A stretch of DNA of 64,000 nucleotides from Chlamydomonas reinhardtii (GCF_000002595.2 NC_057006.1:8167325-8231324), one strand, 5' to 3'; positions 42,423-55,029 are shown, numbered from the stretch's first letter. Numbers and translations are program-made. The notes: a model not told the origin generated them from the sequence alone.

Positions 42423-43733
42423 ATGGCTGACGGTCGCGAGGAGGGCGAGATTGACTCTGTGGAGCCTGACTTCAGCAAGAAGCACCCCCTAGAGAACCGC
42501 TGGACCCTGTGGTTCGATAACCCCAACCAGAAGCAGACGCAGAAGCAGTATGGGCAGTCACTCAGATCGGTGTACACCTTCGACACCGTGGAGGACTTCT
42601 GGTGGTGGGTAGCTGCGCATTGAAGCTGCTGCGGCCCCAGGCGCTGGGTGGGCCTCGGGCTGAGCACTGCGCGCTTCAATTTGCCCCCGCAGCCTGTACA
42701 ACAACATCCGCACCCCCAGCCAAGTGAATGTGGGCGCGACGTACTATCTCTTCAAGGAGGGGATAGAGCCCAAGTGGGAGGACCCGAAGAACCTGAAGGG
42801 CGGCAGCTGGACCGCGCCGGTGCCCAACAAGGGCGACAGTAAGAAGACGCTGGACGCCTGGTGGCTCAATACGGTGCGTCCGGGGCACCTACGCAACATA
42901 TATGCTCCTCTGGATGCCTCTACAAAACAGATCGCGGGTCTCCATGGAAGCAATCGCTGACGGCGGCCACATCCCTCCGTGTTCGCAGGTGCTGGCCTGC
43001 ATCGGCGAGCAGTTCACTGATGGTGATGAGGTGAACGGCATTGCCGTGGTCATCCGCGCGCGCGGTGACCGCATTGAGCTCTGGTCGCGCACCGCCTCGA
43101 ACGAGGCTGCCCAGGTGCGGGTGCTCCGCTGGTAGCCGCCGGGGTGCAGGAGGACTGGCTTGGATGAAACCTGTAATGGAGACGACACGCCGGGGGTGAA
43201 TGGTTGCATCATGAGTCGCGGCTTCGGGCGCGGAAGGGAAGGGTGCTGTCTTAAACCGCGTGGAAGGCGCGCCAGCGCCCAGAGAACGTCGCATCTGGGC
43301 CGGCAGTCTAACGCGACACCGCGTGCTCTGTGACACCCCTAATGTTCCGCACAGACCATGATTGGCAAGCAGCTGAAGCAGTACCTTGACATTCCCGAGT
43401 CCGCTAAGATTGGCTTCTCCGTCTTCGTAAGTTGGCGTGATGGGGGGCTGGGCAACCTGTGCTGCGGCGGTCAGCCGGGCCTCGAGGAGAGTTAGCGTCA
43501 GCACGGGGGCTGTCATTCTACGAGGTTTTCGAGGATGGGCCGGCACGTGCGACACCCTAAGCGTTGTCAGCCTTGGCGCACGCAAGTGGGCAGAGGGGGG
43601 GTGCTGCAGCTGGCTGCCTGGCTGAGGCTGCCACGGCCGCAAGTCTTCTGACCGTGTCTACGTTGGATACCTTATCCTATTGCAGGAGGAGAAGATCACC
43701 TCGGGCAAGGCCAAGGACCGCTACATGGTGTAA
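42423..43733 (+). CDS. Translation initiation factor eIF4E (cap-binding)
   Basis: Five exons, 42423-42604, 42693-42873, 42989-43114, 43355-43426 and 43686-43733, encode 202 residues. The eIF4E fold is plain: HPLENRWTLWFDNP, FDTVEDFWCLYNNI, FKEGIEPKWEDPKNLKGGSW, CIGEQFTDGDEVNGIAVVIR, and a short C-terminus. It binds the mRNA 5' cap in the cytoplasm and recruits eIF4G. The second stacking Trp (in KWEDP) and the helix Trp of DFW (eIF4G-binding face) are present. The first cap-stacking Trp of class I proteins (plant motif SWGSSLR) is Tyr here (KQYGQSLR), a substitution otherwise typical of class II (4EHP/nCBP) proteins, while the Trp of RWTLWF is kept. Start: first ATG, good purine context. Confidence 0.95.
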
Positions 43734-44713
43734 GCGGCCCTCGGGTCGGGCGGAGCCGCTGGCGCGGCTTGGGCTGCCAGCTCCTGGCGAGTCCACCAGG
43801 CAGCAGGCGAACACACTGGCGCAGCAGCTAAGGGCTGTTCTATGAGTGTGGACCGGTGCATTGGCGCCAGCGGAGTTCAGCAGCGGCCGGGGCGGCACGG
43901 CGCCCATGCGAACGGCCCTGGGAACGGTTCTGTTGTGGAGGCTTTACGTGTGCCTAGCACGTTGAGCGCTGTCCGGAGCTGCTGCATCGAGCTAGTGCTC
44001 GGGGCTGGAGTTTCGACGACATGCGCATATGGGGGTTCATGTATGTAGGGGAGTCATTACGGGAGCCGCTTTACAGACACTTTGTTGACTTTTGACTCAG
44101 CGCAAGGGCCATGCCGAGCCTTTTGCTGCTAGCCGTCTGCACGTGCGGCAGCGGGCTAACGGGATGCGTGTGCGGCCGGCAAGTGCTCTGAGGTGGGTTT
44201 TTGCGAATGACGCAGGCAGCCGAGAGCGCTTCAGTGACTGGAGCGTAGAGTAGACATGTGTGTGGGTTGACGCGTGCATGCAGCCATCGTGGCATGCAGT
44301 GTACGTCGCAATCAGGCCCCGGAGGTCAGGTTTATAGAAGCAGGTGAAGTGTCACGTGCCCATGTGCCATGCTGGGCGCATGGTGTGTGGGTCGGGGCTT
44401 GGTCGACTGGGTGCATGGCCCAGGGAAGGCTGCTGGCCGCGATGCGCCGGATGGGCGTACGTGTTGAGTGTGCAGATGAAGAGAGCTCTCAGAAACATGA
44501 GGTGCTATGGTATGAGCAGGAATTACAGTGCAGGAGTTGTGCTCACGTCCCAACACGGGGTGACGCTGTGCGGCAGCAGGAGGGCGAGGATGCGGTGCCG
44601 ACTGCGGTACCGAACGAGGCCCATCGAGTTGTAAAATGCCGATTGGGCTTGCCTTTTGCCTGTACTCACAACAAAGAACAGCACAACTCGGCACCATCGG
44701 ACAACCTTTAGTA
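43734..44713. other. eIF4E 3' UTR and upstream region of BIN4-like gene
   Basis: No exon is supported. A TGTAA word, the usual Chlamydomonas polyadenylation signal, lies at 44630-44634. If it is used, the eIF4E 3' UTR is about 0.9 kb long and ends close to the next gene. Confidence 0.45.
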
Positions 44714-45753
44714 ATGCAAGGCAGTGGAGAAGGAGGCGCGGGCAGCCTGCTGCCGCGCGGCTCTCTGTTTTCCTTCAGGGCTTCGCCTGCGCCCTCGACG
44801 GAGCGTGGCGCTGTCAGTACCAGCAATGCACTAGCTCAGCAACACTCGCATGCCGCAGCGCCCTCAGCGGCAGCGCCCGCGGCGCCCAAGCCGCGGGAAA
44901 ATGGCGGGACGGCAGCGCGGAAGCCGGAGCCTTCAAGGAGGAACAGCGAGGGCATCCTGCGCTTCTTTGCAGCTCCCGCTGGGGATGCAGCAGGGCGAGC
45001 AGCAGCAAGTGCGGGGGTCGGGGAGGCGGGGGCCGCGCGAGTGCTGCCGCGGCTGCCCAACCCATTTTTGCAGCCGCAGCAGCCGAGCCAGCAGCAATGC
45101 GAAGAGAAGACGGAGTCGCTAGAACTGCAAGCAGTTGGCGAGATGCGCAAGTTTGCGAGGGGCGGCGTCCGCGCCAAGTCACACCCATTGCCGCCTCGGG
45201 CGCCCGCGGCAAAGCCCGCGCCGAAGCCAGATGCCCCCAGAAGTGCGCCCTCGCGGCCTGCCTCCCTGACCGCCCTGCCACGTATCCAGTTTGGCCTGCC
45301 ACAGCCCGCACAGCAACAGCCAGCGGCGGCTGGCGGCGGCCACTGCAGCGGCAGCGGGCCAGGTCACGTGCTAGTGCCGGCGACCCAGCAGGGCGCCGGT
45401 ACGGCTGCGTCGGCAGCGGTACACGCCGCGGCGACAGGGGCAGCCGCGCTGCTGGCAGGCGGCAGGTCACAACAGGCCCGCGCTCAGCCACAGCTACAGC
45501 TGCAGCCGCTCAGGCCGCTGGCGGCGCTCGTGCAGCCCGTGGCCTCTGGCCTTGCTGCTGCAGCCGCCGGTGCTGCTGGTCTCAAGGCGCCCAAGGGACG
45601 TGGGGGTGCTGGTGGTGGGGCTGGCGCCGGCGGTGCTGGGGCTGGCGCCGGCATGGCCAGCAGCTGTGGTGCAGCCGCTGGCGAGGGACGAGCCAACACG
45701 GCTGTGCTGGCGGTCGCCGGCGGTGGGGACAGCGATGAGCAGGGGCTGCAGCC

Positions 45754-45790
<37 letters not shown>

Positions 45791-48453
45791 GAGGAGGAGG
45801 ACGAGGACGAGGACCAGGAGGAGGACGAGGACCAGGAGGGTGGTGGAGATGACGGCGCAGTGTCGGATGGCGGCAGGAGTGGCAGCAGCGAGGGCGCCAG
45901 CAGCGAGGGCTATGGCAGCAGCAGCAGCGACAGCGACGAGCAGGACGCTGGGAGCGACAGCGACTGGGCGCCGAGTGGGGGCGGGGGCAAGGGCCCGGCT
46001 GGCGGGGCGGTGCCCAGCAAACGACCCGGCCGGCGCGGTGGCGGCGGCGGTGGCGCCATTGCTACTGCCGGTACAGCGAGCGGGGACAGCGACAGCGGTG
46101 AGGGGCCTAGCAGTGGCAGTGACAGCGACAGCGACAGTGGTGGTCGCGGCCGCGGCCGCCGCGGCCGCGGCGCAGCGAAGGAGGGTGCAGCTGGGAGGCG
46201 GCAGGCTCCCGCCAAGTCCGCGCCTCGCGCTGCAGCAGCGCCGGGGTTGGTAAGGGCCGCCCTGGCCGCCTCGAGGGCCAAGGGCGGTGGGGCGCCGGCA
46301 GCGGCTGCCAAGCGACCGCGGACATTATTGCAGGGCGAGGGCGGGGCAAAGGGGAGAGCAGGCGCTGGGGCCATGGGTGCAGCTGCCGCCGCGGATGCAG
46401 GGATCGGCGGGGCTGCCAAAAAGAGGAGGTCGGCTAGCGCTTCGGCTCACCCGCGCACGGCAGCTTTGGCAAGCCCGACCGGACCGGTAAGAGCGCCTGG
46501 CATGAATGCTTCGTCACAATGCGAATGACGTTCCTCACATAGGTTGGGGCAATTGCTCTTATGCATACGCTGCCTTATACCTACGTTCCCAGTAGCGCTG
46601 CTGCCCGCCACTGCGTCCACCCTCCATCTGCCTCCATGCCAACCGGCCCCTGCTGAACCCCCGCGCTGCACGCAGGTGCCCGAGGGCCACATGGCACTGC
46701 TGCTGCCCGCCCCGGCGGCGCTGCGGCTGGCGCAGCCCGACACCCTGCTGGTGCAGCTGCCGCCGCTGCTGGACTTCCAGGTGGGGGTGTTGACGTGTGT
46801 GTGTGCTCAAAAGAAACGAAAGCCCGCCCAACGACGCGACGCATTTACTTACCGATACCTACCATTGTACTGAGCGTCGCGTGACTGTCGTGACCCAGGT
46901 AGTCATACTTACCCGCGATAAGCCTGGAACCTGTGTGTGTGTGTCTGTGTGTGTCTGTGTGTGTGTCTGTGTGTATGTGTGTATCGGGGACCATAATGGT
47001 GTAGGTGTCCTCACGGCTTTCAACTTTGGTCGCCGTACCCAATGCATGCGCTCCGACTTGTGAGCCCCTGACGCCACTACTGTACTGCTGTACTGCACAC
47101 ACGCACACACACATATGCACACACATACATATATGCACACACACACACACACATGCACACGGACACACATACACACACAGGGTGATATGGGCGCCATAGG
47201 CCGCCTGTGCCCGCTGCCTGGCATGGGGGGCGCAGTAGCAACCGGAGGCGGCGGCGGCAGTAGAGGCGGCGGCGGCAGGCGGCGCCGGGAGCCCCGCGTC
47301 ACAGACGGCGCAGCCGCCGGTGTTAGTCCAGGCCTACTGGGGCGGCGCAGCGACGCGGGCAGCGGCTGGAGCGGAGATGAGCTGCTGAGCAGCAGTGAAG
47401 AGGACCACGGCGGCAGCAGCGGCAGCAGTGAAAGCGGCGGCAGTGGTGTTGGCGGTGGCCGACAGGGCAAGCGCGCAAAGGGTTAGTACCATTGCAACAT
47501 ACGTACTCTTGAGTGATCAGGATGGGTGCACATCACGGGTGCACATTGTGTATGCAACATACATTGTCTCATCTTTGCGTGACCCATACCGCACACGGGT
47601 GCATTCACCAGTTCCTGTTGTGCTTTTGTCCACGCCTCTGCGAACTCTCGCAGCCGGCGGTCGCGGCCCTACAGCCGCCGCCGCCACAGCCGCCGCCACG
47701 GCCGCCGCCGAGGAGGCGGTCCTGTCGGCGGGCGGTCTCGGACTGGACCTGAAGGGGCAGCTGCTGCGGCTGCGGCACACGCCACTGGCCGGCACCGCCA
47801 TGATCATCAAGGTTGTGGAGGGGCCCGCAGCCGGCGGCGCTGGTGGTGGTGGTGGTGGTGGTGCCAGGGCCGGGCGCGCCAGTGGTAGCCGGGCCAGCGG
47901 TGCAGGCGCGTACGGAGGGATTGAGGAGAATACCGCGGCCGATGCTGATGCGGAGGCGGCAGTCCTCCAGCCCCGAGGCAACGGCGGCAGCGGTGGTGGC
48001 GGCGCCGGCAACAGGACACGCACGGCAGTGGTGGAGCGCGTGTTCTCCACCTTCTTGGTGGCCACGCCGCACCAGCCAGTGGGCGTGTCAGCTGACGACG
48101 TGGCGGGCGGCGGCGGCGGGGCAGCAGCCGCCGCAGCAGCAGCGAACGCTCCAGAGCTGTTGGAGGATGACCCTTATGCAGATCTGTATGCCGTGGACAT
48201 GGACGGTGTTGAGGATGGAGGAGGTGGTGGTGGTGGGGAGGAGGGCGCGGGCAAGAAGAAGCTCAAGCCGGTGGCAAAGCGGGGCGGCGCCAAAGCTGCC
48301 GGGACAGCGAAGACGCGGGCGCCGAAGCACGCAGGCGGCAAACCGGTGGGCGGTAAGGCGGGCGGTGGCGGTGGCGGGGCTAGAGGCAAGGCTAAGGCCA
48401 AGGCAGGAAAGGCAGCGACAAAAGGCAAGGGGGCCGGAGGCAAGGCCAAGTGA
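44714..48453 (+). CDS. BIN4/MIDGET-like DNA topoisomerase VI complex protein
   Basis: Four exons, 44714-46486, 46676-46780, 47181-47481 and 47654-48453, encode about 992 residues. The large first exon is Ala/Gln-rich with a poly-Gln/poly-Glu block, acidic Ser/Asp runs and basic patches (KRPGRRG, AAKKRRS). The conserved part comes late: VPEGHMALLLPAPAALRLAQ, then GDMGAIGRLCPLPG, then GLDLKGQLLRLRHTPLAGTA and VVERVFSTFLVATPH. These align with the plant BIN4/MIDGET pattern (GD-x-GA-x-GR, LDLKG, then an I/V-x-FxxF/L segment). The Lys/Ala-rich C-terminus resembles a histone-H1-like DNA-binding tail, as BIN4 also has. BIN4 is a DNA-binding subunit of plant topoisomerase VI needed for endoreduplication. 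An open frame runs upstream to an ATG at 44636, so the start is ambiguous. Confidence 0.65.
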
Positions 48454-49674
48454 CGGTAGTGCCCTTCCGTTTGCACGGTATGTTGTTGGTGTGCAAGGAA
48501 CATTTCGGGGCGTGGAGGTGGCCGAAAGGGAAGGAACCGCACGGTGTGGGAGCCCTCCGCCATGGAACAGGCGAGAGAGGGGCGCGCGTAGCAAGTAGAG
48601 TGTAGAGCGTAGGGCTGATCGTGAATTGAGCGCCCGAGGGGCGAACTGAGCTGCCTGCTGGTGGCGAGCCGGAATGCTGTTGCGCGCGCCTCGCTCTTCG
48701 GGTCCTCAGACAACACGCAATGCCGTGCGGGAGTGCTAGGAAGTACACAGTCTGGAAGGACAGTGGGGACCGGGTTCGTGCTCAGAAGTGCGTGCTTACA
48801 AGCGGCTGATGCACACCTCTCCTGTCGTGGCTGCGCCAAGGGTCCACATCAGAGTGTCTAGTAGCTATGCCGTTCTTTTACAGGCGTTTGCAATGCATCT
48901 CTCCGCCTTCCTACCGCCTGGTTGCCTACACCAACGTCAATCGCATACGGTGGGTATAAAGCGCTACGTTCATAAGTTCGCGAGTCAAGTGCTCAATCCT
49001 CACGGGCCCCGTTGTCGTATGCCAGCTAGCCTAAATGCTACCCACGTTCCCGCCCACCCACCAGCGCACAACGTGCGCATCCTCAACCCCCACACGCTTT
49101 AGTAAGATGAATTGTTCCCAAACATGTTTAGCTTCCAACCAAGATTGGGGCACGTGTAAACAAGCAAATAGAATGCAGGTTTGTGCAGCTTCAATATCCA
49201 GAAGCGATGAAGGCCAAGAATTTGCGTTGATGGGCACGCGCCATTCCGACGTGCCCTGGAGGGATACGCCATTCGGTTAGCAAGCCGCGCTCCCTCATGC
49301 CAGTACCTACGCCTAATGCCAGCGTGCAGTGAACAGCCTATGCGGAGCCGCGCTCACACCAATGTGGAAGAGACCAGGCATTGTCCAATAATGAGCCTTC
49401 TGAGTCCCCCTCTTCCATAATCCTCCACCGGTGCATTATCCAAGGCCAGTGCGGCCACACACCGGGAGCGCGTGCACTGGAGGGCAACTGGCCTCCGCAC
49501 ACGTGCCCCATGCTGTGACACCACTCAAAAAGGAAACATTTGACCCGCCGCCTATTTTGACCCCATTCAATATAAAGGAGGACACCCGCATCACCCATCA
49601 GTGCATATTTACGGTACTGCTAATACGCCCCCTCGCTTTGAAGCTGTCTCCGCCCAAAGAGCCTCTGGCGCTCC
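48454..49674. other. Convergent intergenic region (BIN4-like / HYDA1 3' UTRs)
   Basis: About 1.2 kb with no supported exon. It should contain the long 3' UTR of HYDA1 on the minus strand and that of the BIN4-like gene on the plus strand. Confidence 0.5.
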
Positions 49675-52600
49675 TCACTTCTTCTCGTCCTTCTCCTCCA
49701 CGCCGCCGGCCACGTAGTGGGTGTGCAGCAGCTCGTGCGCCTGCAGGGGTCAAGCACACGGCACACGTCATGCATCCATGTAGCAACAGTCGCGTGTGGG
49801 TAGCTATCAGGACAAGGCATGTACCGCCCTGCCCAGTGTGCCCCCCCGTCCCTTCACCTGCTGTTGCCCCACACCCAGCCCGCCTCCCTCCCGGCCCGCC
49901 TCTCCAACGCCCCCGACCAGCCCCGTCATTTGGGCTGGTAGTTACAACCCCCCCCCACCTTGTGGCCCAGCGGCTCTCCGAGGTACGTGTCGTACAGCTC
50001 GCGGATGGACGGGTTCTCGTGGCTGCGGCGCAGCGTGGACCTGGGGCAGCAACAGGAGCGCACGTGCAGGCGCACATTGTGTCAGGAAGTGCCGACCCTC
50101 TTTGCTCGTGCGAATACCGTCGTCGGGACCCTACGCACACCTCCTCCACACTGCTTCCATCACATCCTGCCCGCCAACCTGTAGCAAGTAACCCCAACCC
50201 ACCCCGCCCTCCACCTCGAGCCTTGCCCATTTCCGTTTCCCGCCGCACCCTGCCCCGCAGTCCCTTCCCTCCCCTGCCCAATCCCAGCAGCGCCGCCCGC
50301 TCACTTCTCGTCCAGGTTGTACAGCGCCGCCTGCCGCTTCTGCGTGATGGCCTTGTCGGTGGAGCGGGGCTGGCCGCCGCCGCCCACACAGCCCGCGGGG
50401 CAGGCCATGATCTCCACAAAGTCGTACTTGGCCTCGCCGGCCTGCATCTTGGTGATCAGCTTCTTGGCGTTGCCCAGCCCGTTGGCCACGGCCACGCGCA
50501 GTGTGATGCCGCCCCTGCCGTCCTCGCTGGTGAAGCCCGCGCCGCCGTCCCAGGCCAGCGGCCCGGGGGTGCCGTGCGCGGCGGCCTCGGCGCGCGCGGC
50601 GGCGCGGTGCTTCAGCAGCTCCTCAAACTTGGACCCGGGCGCGGGCACCATGGTGATGTTGGTCTCCTTGATGCCGTCCATGCCGCGCACCTCGCTCAGG
50701 CTCAGGCGCGGCAGCGGCGTGCCCGTGAACAGCTCATAGGCCTGCAGGTGTCACGAGCTTGCTCAGCGACGTGATAAACAGGTGTAAAAAGACGCGGATC
50801 GGTAGCCTTGCTTATCCCGCATCAAAGGTTCAGCAAGTGTATGCGTTCTGCCGGGCCAATCAACCGGCTCTCACAGACCCACCGTGCGCAGCGCCGCCTC
50901 CATGACACCGCCGGTGGTGCCGAACAGCACGCCGGCGCCCGAGCCCACGCCCATTGGATTGTCCCACTCGCCCTCGGGCAGCTCGGCCAGGTTGATGCCG
51001 CGCTCCTGCGTGTGGATGTGACGTTGGTGCACGTGTGCGGTTGCGTGTGCGTGTGCGTGTGCGTGTGGGTGCGCGTGTGCGCTTACAGCAGTGCCAGAGA
51101 GCGAGGAGTACTACTACTCCTACTCGCGTTCGACTCGCATTTCCGCGCTGGGTGGGCTTTCTGATGATGATGCGAACAACCCTTAAGGCCCGAATCATAA
51201 CGCCCCGCGCGCCCGCCCCCCGCCCCCCGGCCCACCTTGAAGATGTTGCCCAGCTCCACGGTGGTGATGACGTGGTCCAGCTGGCGCAGGGTGGGGTCGG
51301 CGTCCACACAGAACCAGTCGCGGTCAGCCTCCGACTGCTTGCGCGTGCTGCGCACCGGTGTGTGCAGGGCGGTGAAGCAGGTGGGTTGGGTCAGCACAGG
51401 CAGCTTGAATGCTGGTGCAGGGGCGGCGCCATGGCTCCGCGGCTGAACCATTCGACCCACATACCAAATTTTACGCCGGCAGACCCCCACGGCGGGCCTC
51501 CTCGACCATCCTGGGGCAGCCTTCCACCACGCCGGCAAACCCTGCCCCCCGCACCCCCTGCCCCCCGCAATCCCCGCCTCCCCCCCGGGGCTCTCACCAG
51601 GGCATGATGGACACCATGACCATGTCCTTTGGCGCGATGCCCTTCTTTTCCGCTAGGTAGGACTTGACCATGGCCGCCAGCATCATCTGGGGGCTCTTGC
51701 AGCTGCTCACGTAGGGGATCAGGTCCGGGTAAGATTTCTCCAGCATAGCTGCGCGAGGGGGGCCGGCGAGGAAAGAGGCGGGTGGGGGTGGAGAAAGGAC
51801 ACAAGGCAAAGGTAAGGTCGACCCAAATCGTCAAGAGACATGCGACAATACCGTAGGCACGTACATGTTGCAGGTAGGTGGAGAGGCGGACGCGGGGGGC
51901 CCAAGACAGGTTATGGGGCCCTAAGCAAGCACGCCGCGCTGCTCACCGATCCAGCCGGGGCAGCAGCTGGTGAACATGGGCAGCGGCTCGTCGGAGTGCG
52001 GGTGGGCCTCCAGGTGCTCGGTGAGGCGGTGCAGCAGCTCGCTGCCCTCCTCCATGATGGTCAGGTCGGCGCCAAACAGCGTGTCAAACACCTGGGCGTG
52101 AGGGCGGGCAGGCAGGCAGGCAGGCTTGATGCAGGCAGCGGCGAGGCCGCGAGGCGGCAATGAGGCGGCAGATGCGCCAAGCATGCATGCCAAGGTGCTG
52201 ACTGGTAGGCGGTGAGCTGGAAGATGCGTGTTGGGCACTGCAGCAGCGAGCGCACCTACCTCGTCAAAGCCGAGGCGGCGGAGGCCCTCGGCCAGCTGCT
52301 TGGGGGTGGTGGCGCCCGGCGCCAGGCCCAGGGTCTCGGCAATAGCGACACGAACGGCCGGAGCCACCTGCACGCAGACGTGCTTGCGCGTGGGGTCGTC
52401 CTTGGGCTTGGCTGTGGGCATAAGGGGGGGGGGGAGAGATTTATGTGGGTCAAGGTTGGTGCCAGCCAAACCAAGGTTGCCAGGTGCCAGCCAAACCAAG
52501 GTTGCCAGGAAAGAGGGTTCTCGAGTCCGCGCTGGCCCTGGAAAGTGTTAGCTGACAGAGGCGTTGGACCGAAAGGCATCAAGTGCGCACTATTGCGCGT

Positions 52601-53286
52601 GCGCCGTTTCAGGCGGTGATGAAGACGAACGGACGGGCGCCGATGGGGATTCCGAGCCGACTCGTCACAAAATGCTTGACTTTAAGGCCATCCGCAGTTC
52701 CTTTCCATTGTAAGTGTCACAGTTCAGGTGCGTTCTATCTCGAGCCTATGTTGGGGCGCTCTGTCGCTGTGGCTGCTGGGTAAAGCGTAGCCAGGGGGGC
52801 TTACGTCCCTTCCTTGGGGTGTGTGAGGAGTTGGTGGACTTCAGACCCCTACGCCGTGTGGGGGGTCGGACTGAGTGGAGAGACTTGACCACAACAATGC
52901 GTGCGCGCTCGCTCGGCCGTTCGCTCACCAAGCTCGGCGAGCGCCTGCTGGACATGACTCAAAGGCGCCTCCGCAGCGGGTGCGGCAGCCGCGCAAGCGA
53001 CGTTGCCTGCGTTATTATTTCCAGTGGCCATATGGGTGTGGTCATTCGGGGCCGTTTGAACCTCGCGGGACGTTTCGGAGGCTTCCGCAAAAGCGACAAA
53101 GTGACCCATCGAAACTGCGTTCACTGCGTCGCCCTCACCTAGGCGGCGTGCGGGCGCCTCAAGTGTTGCAAGGGCTACACGCACGGTGCTGGCTGCGAGC
53201 GGAGCGCGGGGGGCGACCTGCCGCGCCCTGCAGGAGCTGCCGCGAATAGACACGGCCGCGCAGGGCTTCAGCACGAGCGCCGACAT
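49675..53286 (-). CDS. HYDA1: [FeFe]-hydrogenase HydA1, chloroplast
   Basis: Ten minus-strand exons encode 497 residues: 53286-53139, 53006-52929, 52411-52260, 52091-51947, 51748-51598, 51347-51236, 51005-50883, 50741-50305, 50040-49959 and 49740-49675. This is the known length of C. reinhardtii HYDA1, and the text agrees with that protein from memory. It reduces protons to H2 in the stroma with electrons from ferredoxin PETF. An N-terminal transit peptide of ~56 residues leads to the compact algal H-domain, without extra FeS clusters. The H-cluster motifs are complete: P1 FTSCCPGWI, P2 MVSIMPCTRK and P3 MACPAGCVGGGGQP, giving the four cluster Cys (170, 225, 417, 421 in the literature). The P2 Cys codon is split by an intron (TG|C). 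Expression is known to rise in anoxia and Cu deficiency through CRR1. All motifs are intact, so the gene looks functional. Confidence 0.98.
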
Positions 53287-53900
53287 CTTGTCGCGTCTAC
53301 GATATTAGAAATAATAGGTGGTGCGATGAAGGAGCAACGGAGCGAGCTTGGAGCGGCGTCCGAATTGGGGTGTAAACTGTTGGAAAAAGGTTTCGAGGGT
53401 TTGAGGCTAGTGCCTGCGAGAGTGTTTGTGTGTTCATGTAAGATAAGCTGACAGCATTTGCGAGCTTGCCTATGCGCGACCATCGCGATTTCCCAATCCG
53501 GCGGGAATGCAGCGGACACTCGGCGGTACACCCCGTCAGCACGCTCGTCAGCCCTATCGTGCGCCTTGACCAGTCAGCCCGCTTCTGTTCACTTGCCTCA
53601 TGGCTCCTATACTAGTACGCATTGTTCCGGGCAGCGCTCGAAGGCGTTTGACGACACATAACGGAACAACGCATGACAGCTCGTCCACGCCAGCAGGCTG
53701 CCACACGCTCGTGGAAGGATAACGCTAGATTCTATGACCCTTATACAACAGTAGGCAGCCGGATAGTTGTGTCCGTTGTGTCGGCAACAATGCGTGCGCA
53801 TATACACCGATACGACCATGCAAACAAAACTTCGTGACGATCGCCCTTCACGGGCAGCGGGGCAGTTCAGTCATGTTAGACACGCATGATTGCCTGCTTG
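53287..53900 (-). promoter_or_regulatory. HYDA1 upstream region with two GTAC cores
   Basis: Minus-strand promoter side of HYDA1. Two GTAC tetramers, the core bound by the SBP-domain regulator CRR1, lie at 53526-53529 and 53615-53618, about 240 and 330 bp upstream of the ATG. HYDA1 control by CRR1 through GTAC sites is established knowledge; that these two are the sites is inference. Confidence 0.5.
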
Positions 53901-55029
53901 CGACGTAGCGGAGCGTGGATTACTGTCGGTGTTGGACATTGGTGCAGGGGTGAGGGGATGCGCGCTTGGACCTTGGCTTGGACGCCCCCCTTGGCCCTTG
54001 CTGAGCGTGTGTCCGCCACAGCGGTTCTACGCTGCCAGCAAAGCTCACCCAAACAAACAATGACTTACACGTGCCGACGAAGCGATTTCGGCTTCAAGCA
54101 TCCGGTTGCGACCAACACCGCGACGCGCCGCTTTACGCACCTGAGCACTGCACCGGCATACCGTGCGACAAACGCCACAATACCTGGGGACACCCTGCCG
54201 ACTACTGCTGCACACCACTCCTGCACGTGCAGTAACCGGGGTGAGGCGGATCTCACGCCACCAAATCGAACTTGCCTCCGAAGTGGGCTCGAATGGCTTA
54301 ACGCAATTAAGCGCCCAGATGAACATACAGGGTGCCACCTCCATACACCGCGCCCACATCATCACCCGACCCCCTGGCCCCTGCTGCTGCTGGTGCTTCC
54401 GGGACAGCGTCGGCGGCCAGCCAAAGCCCATGAGCTTGAGCACCAGACGACGATCCATATCATCACCACGCCGTCCATGCTAAGTCTGCCCAAACACACC
54501 AGGCCCCGAGACGCACAGGTGCACCGTGCACGCCTGCCCAAGAGGTGCACCCTTCCAACTGCCTGCATTCAATGAACTTGGAATCACCGCACAACCCCAA
54601 AAAAGGTGCACCAATACCACAGGGTGCACATCTTCGACGCACCCGTGGAACTGTGAAAGGCACGAGACGGCATCCTTGCAACAACCAAATCTGCGCGTGT
54701 GCTACAGCACCTTAGCACAGAGGTAAAGTTAATAAGCCAAAAAATGTGTTGCATGACGTCCACAGCCAGCAAAATCAGGAAAGGCTTTGCATGACGCAGT
54801 ATGCATTATGCCGCACCGGCATCCAGCCATAACAAAAAACGGGGGGCCATAGTCGGTGCTGGTCTGTGCAAAGTGATGTCGTCCGCGGCCGCACGCTAGC
54901 TGCGCACTGCTAGCTTGCGCAGTCTACTAACCCTCAGCTTGATGCTGCCTGTCTCTGCTCCCTACACATACTGGCTGTAATCTTGCAGACATCACTGCCG
55001 CCACCGGCACTCCCACAAGACATATCCCA
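53901..55029. other. Intergenic, distal HYDA1 upstream and rhodanese-gene 3' UTR
   Basis: No exon is supported. Between 54519 and 54629 the palindrome GTGCAC occurs five times. The remaining sequence shows no recognised element. Confidence 0.5.

Noticed and set aside
47098-47180. Regular CA-rich spacing that could suggest a repeat array
   Set aside because: It is an intronic CA/CATA microsatellite of the BIN4-like gene, not a CRISPR or structured RNA.
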